A stretch of DNA of 64,000 nucleotides from Paracoccaceae bacterium Fryx2. GTDB taxonomy: Bacteria; Pseudomonadota; Alphaproteobacteria; Rhodobacterales; Rhodobacteraceae. Shown here in pieces: positions 10,756 through 21,579 of the stretch. The notes below the pieces were generated by a model. It searched no databases, was not told where the DNA came from, and saw only the letters and a program-made list of their open reading frames with translations. The stretch spans positions 2,666,001 through 2,730,000 of the forward strand of contig JAVSGI010000005.1 in assembly GCA_032334235.1 (NCBI GenBank). The letters run 5' to 3'. Both the position numbers and the translations under genes were made by a program. The first letter of the stretch is position 1. Each line of letters begins with the position of its first letter.

Positions 10756-10779
10756 CAGCCACGGCCGCGGGCTGACGGA

Positions 10780-10806
10780 AAAGGGGGCGGGTCTTCCGCC
10801 CCCTTT
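10780..10806 (+). terminator. Intrinsic terminator after secA
   Basis: A perfect 11-bp stem AAAGGGGGCGG/CCGCCCCCTTT closes a five-base loop (GTCTT), 24 bases after the secA stop codon. Confidence 0.85.
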
Positions 10807-10928
10807 GCGTTGCGGGCCTGTTTCCCCGTCACGCAGGCGCGGTGCTGGAAACATTCCCCGGTTCCGCCATGCCTCTGCCGCGATTGGCGGGCAGGGTTGC
10901 GGCAACGAAGTCCACCTTGGAGGCTGAG

Positions 10929-11879
10929 ATGCAGTTGACACGCAAGATCGCTTTGGCCAGTGCCACCCTTGCCGTGGCCCTTGGGGCCGGGCATCTGATG
11001 CAGGGCGGGGCTGACCGGCCGGTGCGGGTCGCCGCGGTGCAAGAGCCGGTGCCGGTGGCGATCACGCCGCTGGCGGGCGAGGCGCAGCCCGAGATCCGCC
11101 TGCCGGACCTGCCCGCCAGCCCCAGCCTGCCCGCACCGGCCCTGCTGCCGACCGTGGCGGCCGCGCCGCCCGTGACGCTGACCCTGCCGGAGGACGAAGG
11201 CGTGCCCGCGCCGCTGGGCGCGGTGGCCGATGCCTGTCCGGTGCAGCTTGATCTGGTGCCGCAGCCCGGCGCCATGCTGGGCCTGACCCTGCTTGCCCCC
11301 TGCCGCGCCGGCGAGCGGGTGGTGCTGCGCCATGCCGGGCTTGCCGTGACCGCGCAGACCTCGGCCACCGGCGCGCTGTTCCTGACGCTGCCCGCGATGG
11401 ACCGCGAGGCGCGCGTGTCGATCCTGTTCGGCGACGGCGTGACGGCGGATGCGGAAATTGCCGTGCCCGACCTGGCCGGGATGCGCCGCTTTGCCGTGCA
11501 ATGGCTGGATCGGGACGCCTCCCAGCTTCATGCCTTCGAGGGTGCGGCCGACTATGGCACCCCGGGGCACATTGCCGCCGCCACGCCGGGCAAACCGGGC
11601 GCGGGCGGCTTTCTGACGCTGCTGGGCGACGCCGGCGTGACGCTGCCGATGCAGGCCGAGGTCTTCACCCTTCCGCGCCACAGCGATGCCCGCATCGTGA
11701 TCGAGGCGGCAGTGACCGAGGCCACCTGTGGCCGCGACCTCCTGGGGGAAACCCTGATCAGCAGCGCCGGCCGGACCGAGGTGACCGAGCTGACGGTGGC
11801 CATGCCGGATTGCTCTGCCATCGGTGACATTCTGGTGTTGAAGAATCTTGTGCCGGACCTGAAGATCGCCGCGAAGTAA
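10929..11879 (+). CDS. Exported or membrane-anchored protein, unknown function
   Basis: 316 residues. The N-terminal hydrophobic segment (about 6-26, KIALASATLAVALGAGHLM) is a signal peptide or signal anchor. A Pro/Ala-rich linker runs to about residue 90 and a largely beta-like domain with four cysteines follows. I recognise no enzyme motif. The start has TTGGAGG six bases upstream. It lies 19 bases before the PBP-OmpA fusion gene and so probably shares its transcript; the secA terminator separates it from secA. A cell-envelope role is inferred only from the signal and the neighbour. Confidence 0.75.
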   Translation: MQLTRKIALASATLAVALGAGHLMQGGADRPVRVAAVQEPVPVAITPLAGEAQPEIRLPDLPASPSLPAPALLPTVAAAPPVTLTLPEDEGVPAPLGAVADACPVQLDLVPQPGAMLGLTLLAPCRAGERVVLRHAGLAVTAQTSATGALFLTLPAMDREARVSILFGDGVTADAEIAVPDLAGMRRFAVQWLDRDASQLHAFEGAADYGTPGHIAAATPGKPGAGGFLTLLGDAGVTLPMQAEVFTLPRHSDARIVIEAAVTEATCGRDLLGETLISSAGRTEVTELTVAMPDCSAIGDILVLKNLVPDLKIAAK

Positions 11880-11898
11880 AAGGTCAGGCAGGCGGTTC

Positions 11899-13404
11899 AT
11901 GGGGAAGATCTGGTGCGCGGCGGTTTTCGCCGCGTTTCTGTTTGCCGGGGGGGCGCGGGCGCAGGACGTGACGCTGACCGCCCGCGATGGCGGCATCACC
12001 CTGACCGGCACCCTGCTGGGATTCGACGGCGAGTTCTACCGGGTCGAGACCGGCTACGGGCTGCTGACGGTCGATGGCGACGGGGTGATCTGCACCGGCC
12101 CGGGCTGCCCGGACCTGACGGTGCCGCTGGCGGTGATTCGGATTCTCGGGGCGCGAGATCCGGGGATGGGGCTGCTGCCGGGGGTGCTGACCGCCTTTGC
12201 GCAAAGCCGGGGGCTGGTGATCGAGGTCAGCTATCCCGAGACCGGATTCGCGGCGGAAATCACCGACCCTGTGACCGGCAAACCCCTGGCACGCATCAGC
12301 TTTGCCCCCACGGGGCCGGAGGCTGCGCGCGCGGCGGTGGCCTCTGGCGCGGCCGAACTGGCGGTGGCGGCGCGCGAGGAACCGGGGATGACCGCACGGG
12401 TGCTGGCGCTGGATGCGCTGGTGCCGATCGTCGCGGCGGACAACCGGCTGCCGCGCATCACCACGGCCGATCTGGCGCGCGCCCTGTCGGGTGGCGTGGC
12501 CAGCTGGTCGGACCTCGGCGGGCCTGACATGCCGCTGGTGCTGCACGCGCTGGCGCGCGACACCAGCCTGCAAGAGGCGCTGGAGGCGCGGCTGGGCCGC
12601 CCGGTGGCGGCAACGGTGGTGCATGACGACCTGGCGTCGCTCGCGGCGGCGGTGGCGCGCGACCCTTGGGCGCTGGCGCTGACCGGGCTTTCGGCGCAGG
12701 GCAAGGCGCGGGCGCTGGCGGTTACCGACAGTTGCGGCTTTCCGCTGCTGCCGACCGCGCTGGGGGTCAAGGCCGGGGACTACCCGCTGTCGCTGCCGCT
12801 TTTCCTGCTGACGCCGCACCGCCGCCTGCCGCTCTTGGCGCGCGAGTTCATCGAGTTTCTCGCCGCACCGCAGGCGCAGGCGGCAGTGGCGGCGGGCGGG
12901 CACATCAACCGCGCGGCGGAACGCCAGCCGCTGACCGCTGACGGGCTTCGGCTGATCAACGCGATAAGGGGCGCGGGCGACGAGGTCACGCTGACCGACC
13001 TGAAGCGGCTGGCCGACCTGATGGCGGGGGCGGACCGGCTGTCGCTGACCTTCCGCTTTCAGGACGGGTCGTCGGCGCTGGATGCGCAATCGCGCGAGAA
13101 CCTGTCCGACCTGGCGCGGCTGCTGGAAGTCGATGCCTTCCGCGGCCAGCAGCTGATTCTCGCCGGGTTTTCCGACGGGTCGGGCAATGCGGCGGCGAAC
13201 ATGGCGCTGTCGCGGAACCGGGCGGACGGGGTCGCGGCATCGCTGCGGGCGGCGGTCGATCTGCCCGAGGGCCTGCCGCAGGTCACGGTCGAGGCCTTCG
13301 GCGAGGCGCTGCCGATGGCCTGCGACACCACGGCGGCGGGGCGGCAGCTGAACCGGCGGGTGGAGCTTTGGCTGCGGCCGGCTACAGGTAGCCCTGTGCC
13401 CTGA
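11899..13404 (+). CDS. Periplasmic binding-protein-like/OmpA-domain fusion protein
   Basis: 501 residues with a signal peptide (1-21, ending GGARAQ). Residues about 105-320 look like a PstS-type phosphate-binding fold (DLARALSGGVASWSDLGG resembles the 'W..I..' region of PstS, and a hinge follows). Residues about 380-495 are an OmpA/MotB-like peptidoglycan-binding domain (FQDGSSALDAQSRENL, GFSDGSGNAAANMALSRNRA, NRRVELWL). A ligand-binding lobe tethered to peptidoglycan is an uncommon but known alphaproteobacterial arrangement. The last 23 bases overlap the convergent radC gene. Ligand unknown. Confidence 0.78.
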   Translation: MGKIWCAAVFAAFLFAGGARAQDVTLTARDGGITLTGTLLGFDGEFYRVETGYGLLTVDGDGVICTGPGCPDLTVPLAVIRILGARDPGMGLLPGVLTAFAQSRGLVIEVSYPETGFAAEITDPVTGKPLARISFAPTGPEAARAAVASGAAELAVAAREEPGMTARVLALDALVPIVAADNRLPRITTADLARALSGGVASWSDLGGPDMPLVLHALARDTSLQEALEARLGRPVAATVVHDDLASLAAAVARDPWALALTGLSAQGKARALAVTDSCGFPLLPTALGVKAGDYPLSLPLFLLTPHRRLPLLAREFIEFLAAPQAQAAVAAGGHINRAAERQPLTADGLRLINAIRGAGDEVTLTDLKRLADLMAGADRLSLTFRFQDGSSALDAQSRENLSDLARLLEVDAFRGQQLILAGFSDGSGNAAANMALSRNRADGVAASLRAAVDLPEGLPQVTVEAFGEALPMACDTTAAGRQLNRRVELWLRPATGSPVP

Positions 13405-14149
13405 AGCTGAGCTCGCGTTCCTTGCCGATGATGAGGTGATCGTGAAGCGTGATGCCCAGGGTGGCGGCGGCATCCTGGATCTGCATGGTCATCGTGATGT
13501 CGGCCTGCGACGGCGTCGGGTCACCCGAGGGGTGGTTGTGCACCAGGATCAGCGCCGAGGCGTTCAGTTCCAGCCCGCGTTTCACCACCTCGCGCGGATA
13601 GACCGGCACATGATCGACGGTGCCGCGCGCCTGTTCCTCATCCGCGATCAGGACGTTCTTGCGATCGAGGAACAGGATGCGGAACTGCTCGGTTTCGCGG
13701 TGCGCCATGGCGGTATGGCAGTAATCGAGCAGCGCATCCCAGGATGAGAGGACGGGCCGGTGCATGACCCGCGCCCGCATCATACGCTGCGCCGCCGCCT
13801 CGACGATCTTGAGTTCCTGCACCACGGCCTCGCCGACGCCGGGCACCGCCGTCAGCCGGGCCGCCGGGGCGGTGACGACACGGTTGAAATCACCGAAGGT
13901 GTCGAGCAGGCAGCGCGCCAGCGGCTTCACGTCCTGCCGGGGTATGGCGCGGAACAGCACCAGTTCCAGCAGTTCGTAATCGGGCATCGCCGTGGCCCCG
14001 CCTTCCATGAAGCGGGTGCGCAGGCGTTTGCGGTGATCGGTGATGTAGGACGGCAGCTTGCCGGGCAGCGCCTGTGGCACGGCCTCGTCCGCGTCGCCGG
14101 GGGCGAACAGCGGCAGGGGGGATTCGTGGAAGGCGCGCGACCTGGTCAT
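13382..14149 (-). CDS. radC: RadC-family (JAB/MPN+) protein
   Basis: 255 residues. The N-terminal half carries a helix-hairpin-helix UPF0758 region (DYELLELVLF, LTAVPGVGEA) and the C-terminal half a JAMM metalloprotease-like fold with HNHPSGDPTPS near residue 203, containing the two metal-binding histidines and the aspartate. The biochemical role of RadC remains uncertain, and the old link to DNA repair was an artefact of a recG allele. It ends inside the convergent OmpA-fusion gene (23-base overlap), with no room for a separate terminator. Confidence 0.9.
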   Translation of the reverse strand: MTRSRAFHESPLPLFAPGDADEAVPQALPGKLPSYITDHRKRLRTRFMEGGATAMPDYELLELVLFRAIPRQDVKPLARCLLDTFGDFNRVVTAPAARLTAVPGVGEAVVQELKIVEAAAQRMMRARVMHRPVLSSWDALLDYCHTAMAHRETEQFRILFLDRKNVLIADEEQARGTVDHVPVYPREVVKRGLELNASALILVHNHPSGDPTPSQADITMTMQIQDAAATLGITLHDHLIIGKERELSFRAQGYL

Positions 14150-14206
14150 GCGGCAAGCGTCGCGCAGCGTGGTGAAGGAAGGGTTAACGGGCTTTCATCT
14201 TTGTCC

Positions 14207-14279
14207 AAATATCCCCGCCGGAGGCTCTGTCGGACGGGCCGGGTGCCTCCGGCGGGGATATTTGAGAACAGAAGAATGG
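14207..14279. repeat. Dispersed palindrome, copy 1 (19-bp perfect arms plus conserved tail)
   Basis: Arms AAATATCCCCGCCGGAGGC (14207-14225) and its exact reverse complement (14245-14263) flank a 19-base spacer. The tail GAGAACAGAAGAATGG follows. It lies upstream of radC and just beyond the dnaJ stop, so it can end the dnaK-dnaJ transcript. Related copies are at 27878-27966 and 43155-43210. Confidence 0.85.
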
Positions 14280-14287
14280 AAAGGGTG

Positions 14288-15436
14288 TCAGCCCTTCATG
14301 CCATCCCAGAAGCCCTTGACCTTGGAGAAGAACGACGTGCCTTCGGGGTTGTTGTCTTCCGACAGTTTCTCGAACTCGCGCAGCAGTTCCTTTTGCCGCG
14401 CGGTCAGGTTGACCGGGGTTTCGACCGCCAGTTCGATCAGCATGTCGCCCGCCGCGCCGCCGCGCAGGGCGGGCATGCCCTTGGCGCGCAGGCGCATCTG
14501 CTTGCCGGTCTGGCTGCCGGCCGGCACCTTGACCCGGCTTTTGCCGCCGTCGATGGTGGGCACCTCGACCTCGCCGCCCATCGCGGCGGTGGGCATCGAG
14601 ACCGGGACGCGGCAGAACAGGTGAATGCCGTCGCGCTGGAAGATGGCGTGGTCCTTGACCTCGATGAAGATGTAAAGGTCGCCGGTGGGGCCGCCGCGCA
14701 GGCCTGCCTCGCCTTCGCCCGCCAGCCGGATGCGGGTGCCGGTTTCGACGCCTGCCGGGATGTTGACCGACAGCGCGCGTTCCTTTTCGGTGCGACCGGC
14801 GCCCGCGCAGACCTTGCAGGGGTTCTTGACGATCTGGCCCATGCCGTTGCAGGTCGGGCAGGTGCGCTCGACGGTGAAGAAACCCTGTTGGGCGCGGACC
14901 TTGCCCATGCCGGAACAGGTCGGGCAGGTGACGGGTTCGGCGCCGCCTTCGGCCCCGGTGCCGCGGCACGCCTCGCAGGCGACCGAGGCCGGGACGTTGA
15001 TGGTTTTCTGCACGCCCTTGAACGCCTCTTCAAGGCTGACGCGCAGGTTGTAGCGCAGGTCGGAGCCGCGCTGGGCGCGCGCCCGCCCGCCGCCGCCGCG
15101 GCCGCCCATGAAGTCGCCGAACAGATCCTCGAACACGTCCGAGAAGGCCGAGGCAAAATCGCCCTGGCCGCCATAGCCCGCACCGCCGCCGCGCGGGCCG
15201 CCCATGCCGCCCTCGAACGCCGCGTGACCGTAGCGGTCATAGGCAGCCTTCTTGTCGGCATCCTTCAGCACGTCATAGGCTTCGTTCACTTCCTTGAACT
15301 GGGCCTCGGCGTTCGGGTTGTCGGAGTTGCGGTCGGGATGCAGTTCCTTGGCCTTGGTGCGGTAGGCCTTTTTCAGGTCTTCGGCCGAGGCGCCGCGCGG
15401 GGCGCCGAGAACATCGTAGAAATCGCGTTTTGCCAT
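14288..15436 (-). CDS. dnaJ: Chaperone protein DnaJ (Hsp40)
   Basis: DnaJ delivers unfolded clients to DnaK and stimulates its ATPase. The 382-residue type I protein has the J domain with HPDRN near 33-37. A Gly-rich segment ([15 protein letters not shown]) comes next. Four CxxCxGxG zinc repeats follow ([32 protein letters not shown]), then the two C-terminal client-binding domains. It lies 69 bases downstream of dnaK on the same strand, separated by a GC-rich hairpin that may lower its expression relative to dnaK. Confidence 0.97.
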   Translation of the reverse strand: MAKRDFYDVLGAPRGASAEDLKKAYRTKAKELHPDRNSDNPNAEAQFKEVNEAYDVLKDADKKAAYDRYGHAAFEGGMGGPRGGGAGYGGQGDFASAFSDVFEDLFGDFMGGRGGGGRARAQRGSDLRYNLRVSLEEAFKGVQKTINVPASVACEACRGTGAEGGAEPVTCPTCSGMGKVRAQQGFFTVERTCPTCNGMGQIVKNPCKVCAGAGRTEKERALSVNIPAGVETGTRIRLAGEGEAGLRGGPTGDLYIFIEVKDHAIFQRDGIHLFCRVPVSMPTAAMGGEVEVPTIDGGKSRVKVPAGSQTGKQMRLRAKGMPALRGGAAGDMLIELAVETPVNLTARQKELLREFEKLSEDNNPEGTSFFSKVKGFWDGMKG

Positions 15437-15462
15437 GGCAAACCCCTATCGGAACGCAGGGA

Positions 15463-15486
15463 GGGCGGCCCGTTTCCGGACCGCCC
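15463..15486 (-). promoter_or_regulatory. Hairpin between dnaK and dnaJ
   Basis: Ten-base arms (GGGCGGCCCG and CGGACCGCCC, one mismatch) enclose TTTC in the dnaK-dnaJ spacer, with no T run after it. It is more likely a partial attenuator or mRNA-stability element than a full terminator. Confidence 0.5.
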
Positions 15487-15505
15487 CCTGGTGTTTCCTG
15501 CGGTC

Positions 15506-17413
<1,908 letters not shown>

Positions 17414-17525
17414 GATAAGCTACCTCTTGTTAGGCGATGTTGAGGGGTCAGGCCCGGTTGCGGCCCCTGATCCCCGATCCCAAATGATCCGGCGGGGCGT
17501 GCCCGCCCATCCGGCTTCGTGGGGT

Positions 17526-17554
17526 ATATAAGGAGGCGCAAAGGGGCCTGCAAG
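17526..17554 (-). promoter_or_regulatory. RpoH (sigma-32) type heat-shock promoter of dnaK
   Basis: On the minus strand CTTG (17554-17551) and CTTATAT (17532-17526) are 18 bases apart, close to the alphaproteobacterial RpoH pattern CTTG-N17/18-CYTATNT. No CIRCE inverted repeat is present in the 216-base upstream region, which points to positive control by RpoH rather than HrcA. Confidence 0.75.
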
Positions 17555-17629
17555 CGTGACGGATGCGTGAATATCAAGCCAGACTGCGGAAAATCCGCAA
17601 CGACCGGCGGATGCGGTGCGTGGCGGCGG

Positions 17630-18451
17630 TCAGCGTCTGGCGCCCCAGCTGGCCGAGGCGTGCTTGCGGGTGTAGAATTCGCCCATCAGCCCGATCATGA
17701 TGCAGGCGATGGTGACCTTGATCGGGTATTCGATTGAACTGTAATGCGGATTGTAGTTCAGGAAGACGAAGCCGCGCGTCTGGTCGATGGTGTGGAACAG
17801 CGGGTTCCAGTCGAAATAGGCAAGGATGTAGGTCGGCATCGCGTTGGCCACGAACATCTTGCCCGAGGCGATCATGTTCGCGCGCTGGTAGATCTGCGAA
17901 AGGATGCCGATCAGATCGGGCTGCCACGGCTTGGCGGCAAGAAAGATCATGCCGATGCCCAGACCCGACGCCCACGACAGCAGGAACATGCCCATCGTGC
18001 CCACAGGATCGTCGATGGTGATGGGGGTGAAGGCGGCGTGGTAGATGTAGAGCACCACCGCCGCCGACAGCGCCTGGATGTAAAGCGCGCCAAGCGCCGC
18101 CGCCGCGATGGTGACGATGGGATTCATCGGCGCGTGCTTCATCATGGCAGAGGTCGGCCCTTCGGCCCCCACAACCGCGCCCATGGTCTTGGTGTGGGTC
18201 ATGAACATGAAGATGCCCGACATCACGTAAAGCAGGAAGTCGCCGCGGATGGCGCTGCCGCGCATCCCCAGCAGGTCGAACATGATGTAGAACACGACGA
18301 CCAGCAGCACGGTCTGAACCACGTTTATCAGAAGCCCGATCACCGCGTTGCCGTGGGTCTTGCGCACGTTGCGCACCGCGGCGTGGAAGATCAGTTCAAG
18401 CAGTTCCAGCGCCGAGCGGGCCCGGCTTTTCCTGACGTCCTGTCGGAACAT
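17630..18451 (-). CDS. ABC-2 type capsular polysaccharide export permease (KpsM/CtrC-like)
   Basis: 273 residues with about six hydrophobic segments in the ABC-2 permease pattern: a cytoplasmic N-terminal helix, a first pair around 38-80, a central pair around 110-135, a segment around 148-172 and a last one around 240-258. KpsM-like proteins form the inner-membrane pore that exports capsule or related glycans, powered by a KpsT-type ATPase. No ATPase gene lies next to it, so it is an orphan here. It is divergent from cysQ and the glycan genes, and that context supports surface-glycan export. Confidence 0.78.
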   Translation of the reverse strand: MFRQDVRKSRARSALELLELIFHAAVRNVRKTHGNAVIGLLINVVQTVLLVVVFYIMFDLLGMRGSAIRGDFLLYVMSGIFMFMTHTKTMGAVVGAEGPTSAMMKHAPMNPIVTIAAAALGALYIQALSAAVVLYIYHAAFTPITIDDPVGTMGMFLLSWASGLGIGMIFLAAKPWQPDLIGILSQIYQRANMIASGKMFVANAMPTYILAYFDWNPLFHTIDQTRGFVFLNYNPHYSSIEYPIKVTIACIMIGLMGEFYTRKHASASWGARR

Positions 18452-18590
18452 GGCTGCCTGTTACCTTCGTGCTGGGGGCCTGTGCGTATTTACGCCGGGA
18501 AATCTTGCCGATCCCTTGACAAGCGATGATAAGGAACCTCGGGTTTCTTGGCAACAGCGCGGTCGGACGGATCGCGGACAGGAGTTTTGC

Positions 18591-19385
18591 ATGGATTTCG
18601 ACCGGCTTGTGACGGTGATGCGCCGTCTGGCGCTTGAGGCAGGCGACCGGATCATGGAGGTCTACAATTCGCCCGAGTTCGAGGTGAAGGCGAAATCCGA
18701 TGCGAGCCCGGTCACCGAGGCCGACGAGGCGGCCGACGCGCTGATCTCGGCCGGGCTGCGGGCAGAGTTTCCCGACGTGGTGCTGATCACCGAGGAACAG
18801 GCGGCGAGCCATGCCTTGAGTGCCAGCACCTTCCTGATCGTCGATCCGCTGGATGGCACCAAGGAGTTCGTGCAGCGGCGTGGCGATTTCACGGTGAACA
18901 TCGCCTATGTCGAAAACGGCGTGCCGGTGCGCGGTGTCGTCTATGCCCCGGCGCAGGGGCGGCTGTTCTACACCATGGCGGATGGCCGCGCGGTCGAGGA
19001 ACAGGGCGCGATGGACAAGGACCGGCCCGGCGCGGTGCGGGCGGTGTTCGTGGCCGATGTCGACAATTCGGCGCTGATGGTGGTGGCGTCGAAGTCGCAC
19101 CGCGATCAGGCGACCGATGACTACATCGCGAAATACGCCGTGAAGGACATGAAAAGCGCGGGGTCGAGCCTGAAGTTCTGTCTGGTGGCGACCGGCGAGG
19201 CCGATCTTTACCCGCGTCTGGGGCGCACGATGGAATGGGACACGGCGGCGGGCGACGCGGTGCTGCGCGGGGCGGGGGGCCAGGTGGTGCGGTTCGACGA
19301 TCACACGCCGCTGGCCTACGGCAAGCCCGGCTGGGACAACCCGTTCTTCATTGCCTACGCCCCCGGCGTCACGCTGAAGGCATAG
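18591..19385 (+). CDS. cysQ: 3'(2'),5'-bisphosphate (PAP) nucleotidase CysQ
   Basis: CysQ removes the 3' phosphate of PAP, the by-product of PAPS use in sulfate reduction or sulfotransfer. The 264-residue inositol-monophosphatase-fold protein has the metal-binding motif DPLDGTKEF near 84-92 and the second motif WDTAAGDAVLR near 219. The start is the ATG six bases after CAGGAG. kdsB begins two bases after its stop. A PAP phosphatase leading a gene run that ends in a sulfotransferase fits removal of inhibitory PAP, though many bacteria carry cysQ only for assimilation. Confidence 0.92.
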   Translation: MDFDRLVTVMRRLALEAGDRIMEVYNSPEFEVKAKSDASPVTEADEAADALISAGLRAEFPDVVLITEEQAASHALSASTFLIVDPLDGTKEFVQRRGDFTVNIAYVENGVPVRGVVYAPAQGRLFYTMADGRAVEEQGAMDKDRPGAVRAVFVADVDNSALMVVASKSHRDQATDDYIAKYAVKDMKSAGSSLKFCLVATGEADLYPRLGRTMEWDTAAGDAVLRGAGGQVVRFDDHTPLAYGKPGWDNPFFIAYAPGVTLKA

Positions 19386-19387
19386 AG

Positions 19388-20188
19388 ATGCCGGTGCTGA
19401 TCGCGATACCCGCCCGCCATGCCTCGACCCGTTACCCGGGCAAGCCGCTGGTCGCGCTGCGCGGTGCGGGCGGGGTGTCGAAGACGCTGATCCAGCGCAG
19501 CTGGGAGGCGGCGATGGCGGTGCGCGGTGCCGACCGGGTGGTGGTGGCGACCGATGACGACCGCATCCGCGATGCGGCGCTGGGGTTCGGGGCCGAGGTG
19601 GTGATGACCTCCACCGCCTGCCAGAACGGCACCGAACGCTGTGCCGAGGCGTTTGCCGCGCTGGGCGGCGGGTTCGACATCGTGGTGAACCTGCAAGGCG
19701 ACGCGCCGCTGACCCCGCCGTGGTTTGTCGAGGATCTGGTGGCGGGCCTGCGCGCCGATGCGGGGGCAGAAGTGGCAACCCCGGTGTTGCGCTGCGACGG
19801 GCGGGCGCTGAATGGCCTGCTGGCCGACCGAAGGGCGGGGCGCGTGGGCGGCACGACGGCGGTGTTCGGGCAGGGCGGCAAGGCGCTGTATTTCTCGAAA
19901 GAGGTGATACCCCATACCGGCAAGCCCTATGCCGACGACGCGGACACGCCGGTGTTCCACCATGTCGGCGTCTATGCCTATCGCCCGGCGGCGCTGGTGG
20001 CCTATCCGGGCTGGCAGGCGGGGCCGCTGGAAACGCTGGAAGGGCTGGAGCAGCTGCGCTTTCTGGAACGCGAGCGCCCGGTGCTCTGCGTCGAGGTGCA
20101 GGCCCGCGGGCGGCAGTTCTGGGAGCTGAACAACCCCGAGGACGTGCCGCGGATCGAGGCGATGATGGCCGAGATGGGAACGCCGTGA
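19388..20188 (+). CDS. kdsB: CMP-Kdo synthetase (3-deoxy-manno-octulosonate cytidylyltransferase)
   Basis: KdsB activates Kdo with CTP for lipid A core or for the Kdo linker of ABC-dependent capsules. The 266-residue protein has the nucleotide-binding N-terminus IPARHASTRYPGKPL, VVVATDDDRI, the NLQGDAPL motif (usual form NvQGDEP; here the acidic residue is Ala-Pro shifted to DAPL) and HVGVYAYR. Starts two bases after cysQ and overlaps the following glycosyltransferase by four bases (GTGA). The altered QGDAP could reflect a different sugar acid, but the KdsB family remains the best match. Confidence 0.82.
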   Translation: MPVLIAIPARHASTRYPGKPLVALRGAGGVSKTLIQRSWEAAMAVRGADRVVVATDDDRIRDAALGFGAEVVMTSTACQNGTERCAEAFAALGGGFDIVVNLQGDAPLTPPWFVEDLVAGLRADAGAEVATPVLRCDGRALNGLLADRRAGRVGGTTAVFGQGGKALYFSKEVIPHTGKPYADDADTPVFHHVGVYAYRPAALVAYPGWQAGPLETLEGLEQLRFLERERPVLCVEVQARGRQFWELNNPEDVPRIEAMMAEMGTP

Positions 20189-21423
20189 CAGGGCAGCCGA
20201 CGCCCCTTGCGGCATCGGTGATCATCGTCAGCCGCCACCGCCCCGCCGCACTGTGCCGCTGCCTGACCGGCCTTTCGCAGTCGGATCATCCGCGGTTCGA
20301 GGTGATCGTGGTGGCCGACCCCGTCGGTGTGACGGCGGTGCGTGCCGGGGGGTGGCCGGTCAAGCTGGCGACGTTCGACGAACCCAACATCTCGGCCGCG
20401 CGGAATGTCGGCCTGGGGTTGGCCTCGGCGCCGGTGGTGGCCTTCATCGACGACGATGCGGTGCCCGAACCCACATGGTTGTCGCGGCTCGTGGCGCCGT
20501 TTTCCGACGGGCGGGTGATGCAGGCGGGCGGCTTCGTGCGGGGGCGCAACGGCATCTCTTTCCAGTGGCGCGCGATGGAGGTCGATGCGGCGGGCCAGGA
20601 CCATCCGCTGGCGGTGGCGGCGGGGGTCAGCCTGCACGCGGGCAACGCGCGGCGGGCGGTCAAGACCCAGGGCACCAACTGCGCCTTCCGCCGCGACGAC
20701 CTGCTGGCGATCGGCGGCTTCGACCCCGGCTACCGGTTCTATCTGGACGAGGCCGACGTGAACCTGCGGCTGGCGGCGCGCGGCCTGACGGCGGTGGTGC
20801 CGGGGGCCGAGGTGCATCACGGCTTTGCCGCCAGCGCGCGGCGGCGGGCCGACCGGGTGCCGACCGACCTGACCGACATCGGCGCCAGCATCGCGCATTT
20901 CCTGCGCAGGCATGGCGATGGTGACCCGGACGCGCTGCGCTGCCACAGGGCGCAGCACCGGGCACGGCTGCTGCGGCTGATGGTCGAGGGCCGGATCGAG
21001 CCGCGCGACGTGCGGTGGCTGATGGCAAGCCTTGCGGCGGGAATGGCAGAGCCGCCGCCGGGGCGCGCGCTGCTGCCGCTGACGCCCAGCCCGCTGCCGC
21101 TGCTGCCCCTGCCGGGCACCGGGCCGCGCCCCGGACGGGTGATTGCCGGCCGCATCTGGCAGGGTGCAACGCTGCGAGCGCGGGCCGAGGCGGCGGTAGC
21201 GGCGGGCGAGGTGGTGACGGTGCTGAACCTTTCACCGACGGCGCGGGCGCATTACCTTGCCTTTCAGCCGGGCGGCTACTGGATGCAGCGGGGCGGGTTG
21301 TTCGGACGGTCTGACCGCGCGGCGCCGCGGGTGCAGCCGTGCGGGTTCCACGCCCGGGTCGATCGTGAAACCAGACGGACCGCCCCGCAGCGGCCGGTTT
21401 CGCCGGGGCAAGCTGTCGGCTGA
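20185..21423 (+). CDS. Family 2 glycosyltransferase
   Basis: 412 residues from the GTG that overlaps the kdsB stop. The N-terminal GT-A fold has SVIIVSRHRP, the sugar-nucleotide region NISAARNVGLGLA and the metal-binding AFIDDDAVPE near residue 90. An acceptor-side segment with GYRFYLDEADVNLRLAARG follows near 180-195. From about residue 285 the sequence becomes Pro/Leu-rich and then unlike known transferase domains, ending in a basic tail. Substrate not predictable. Its place after kdsB suggests assembly of a surface glycan. Confidence 0.8.
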   Translation: MTGQPTPLAASVIIVSRHRPAALCRCLTGLSQSDHPRFEVIVVADPVGVTAVRAGGWPVKLATFDEPNISAARNVGLGLASAPVVAFIDDDAVPEPTWLSRLVAPFSDGRVMQAGGFVRGRNGISFQWRAMEVDAAGQDHPLAVAAGVSLHAGNARRAVKTQGTNCAFRRDDLLAIGGFDPGYRFYLDEADVNLRLAARGLTAVVPGAEVHHGFAASARRRADRVPTDLTDIGASIAHFLRRHGDGDPDALRCHRAQHRARLLRLMVEGRIEPRDVRWLMASLAAGMAEPPPGRALLPLTPSPLPLLPLPGTGPRPGRVIAGRIWQGATLRARAEAAVAAGEVVTVLNLSPTARAHYLAFQPGGYWMQRGGLFGRSDRAAPRVQPCGFHARVDRETRRTAPQRPVSPGQAVG

Positions 21424-21579
21424 AACCGGCCGATTTCCGGGGTTTGCCGGATGCGGGTCGTGACAGTTGCGCAGCATCCGTTGGATAAGCGTGCCGCATC
21501 GGGTGCATGTGCGCCCATCATCGGCTAGAATTCGGGCGGTCAGACATGCTGGCCCGAACATTCGATCAGAGTGAGAGTC

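Noticed and set aside
13382-13404. radC/OmpA-fusion overlap as an assembly error
   Set aside because: Both proteins end with their normal C-terminal motifs, so the convergent overlap is genuine.
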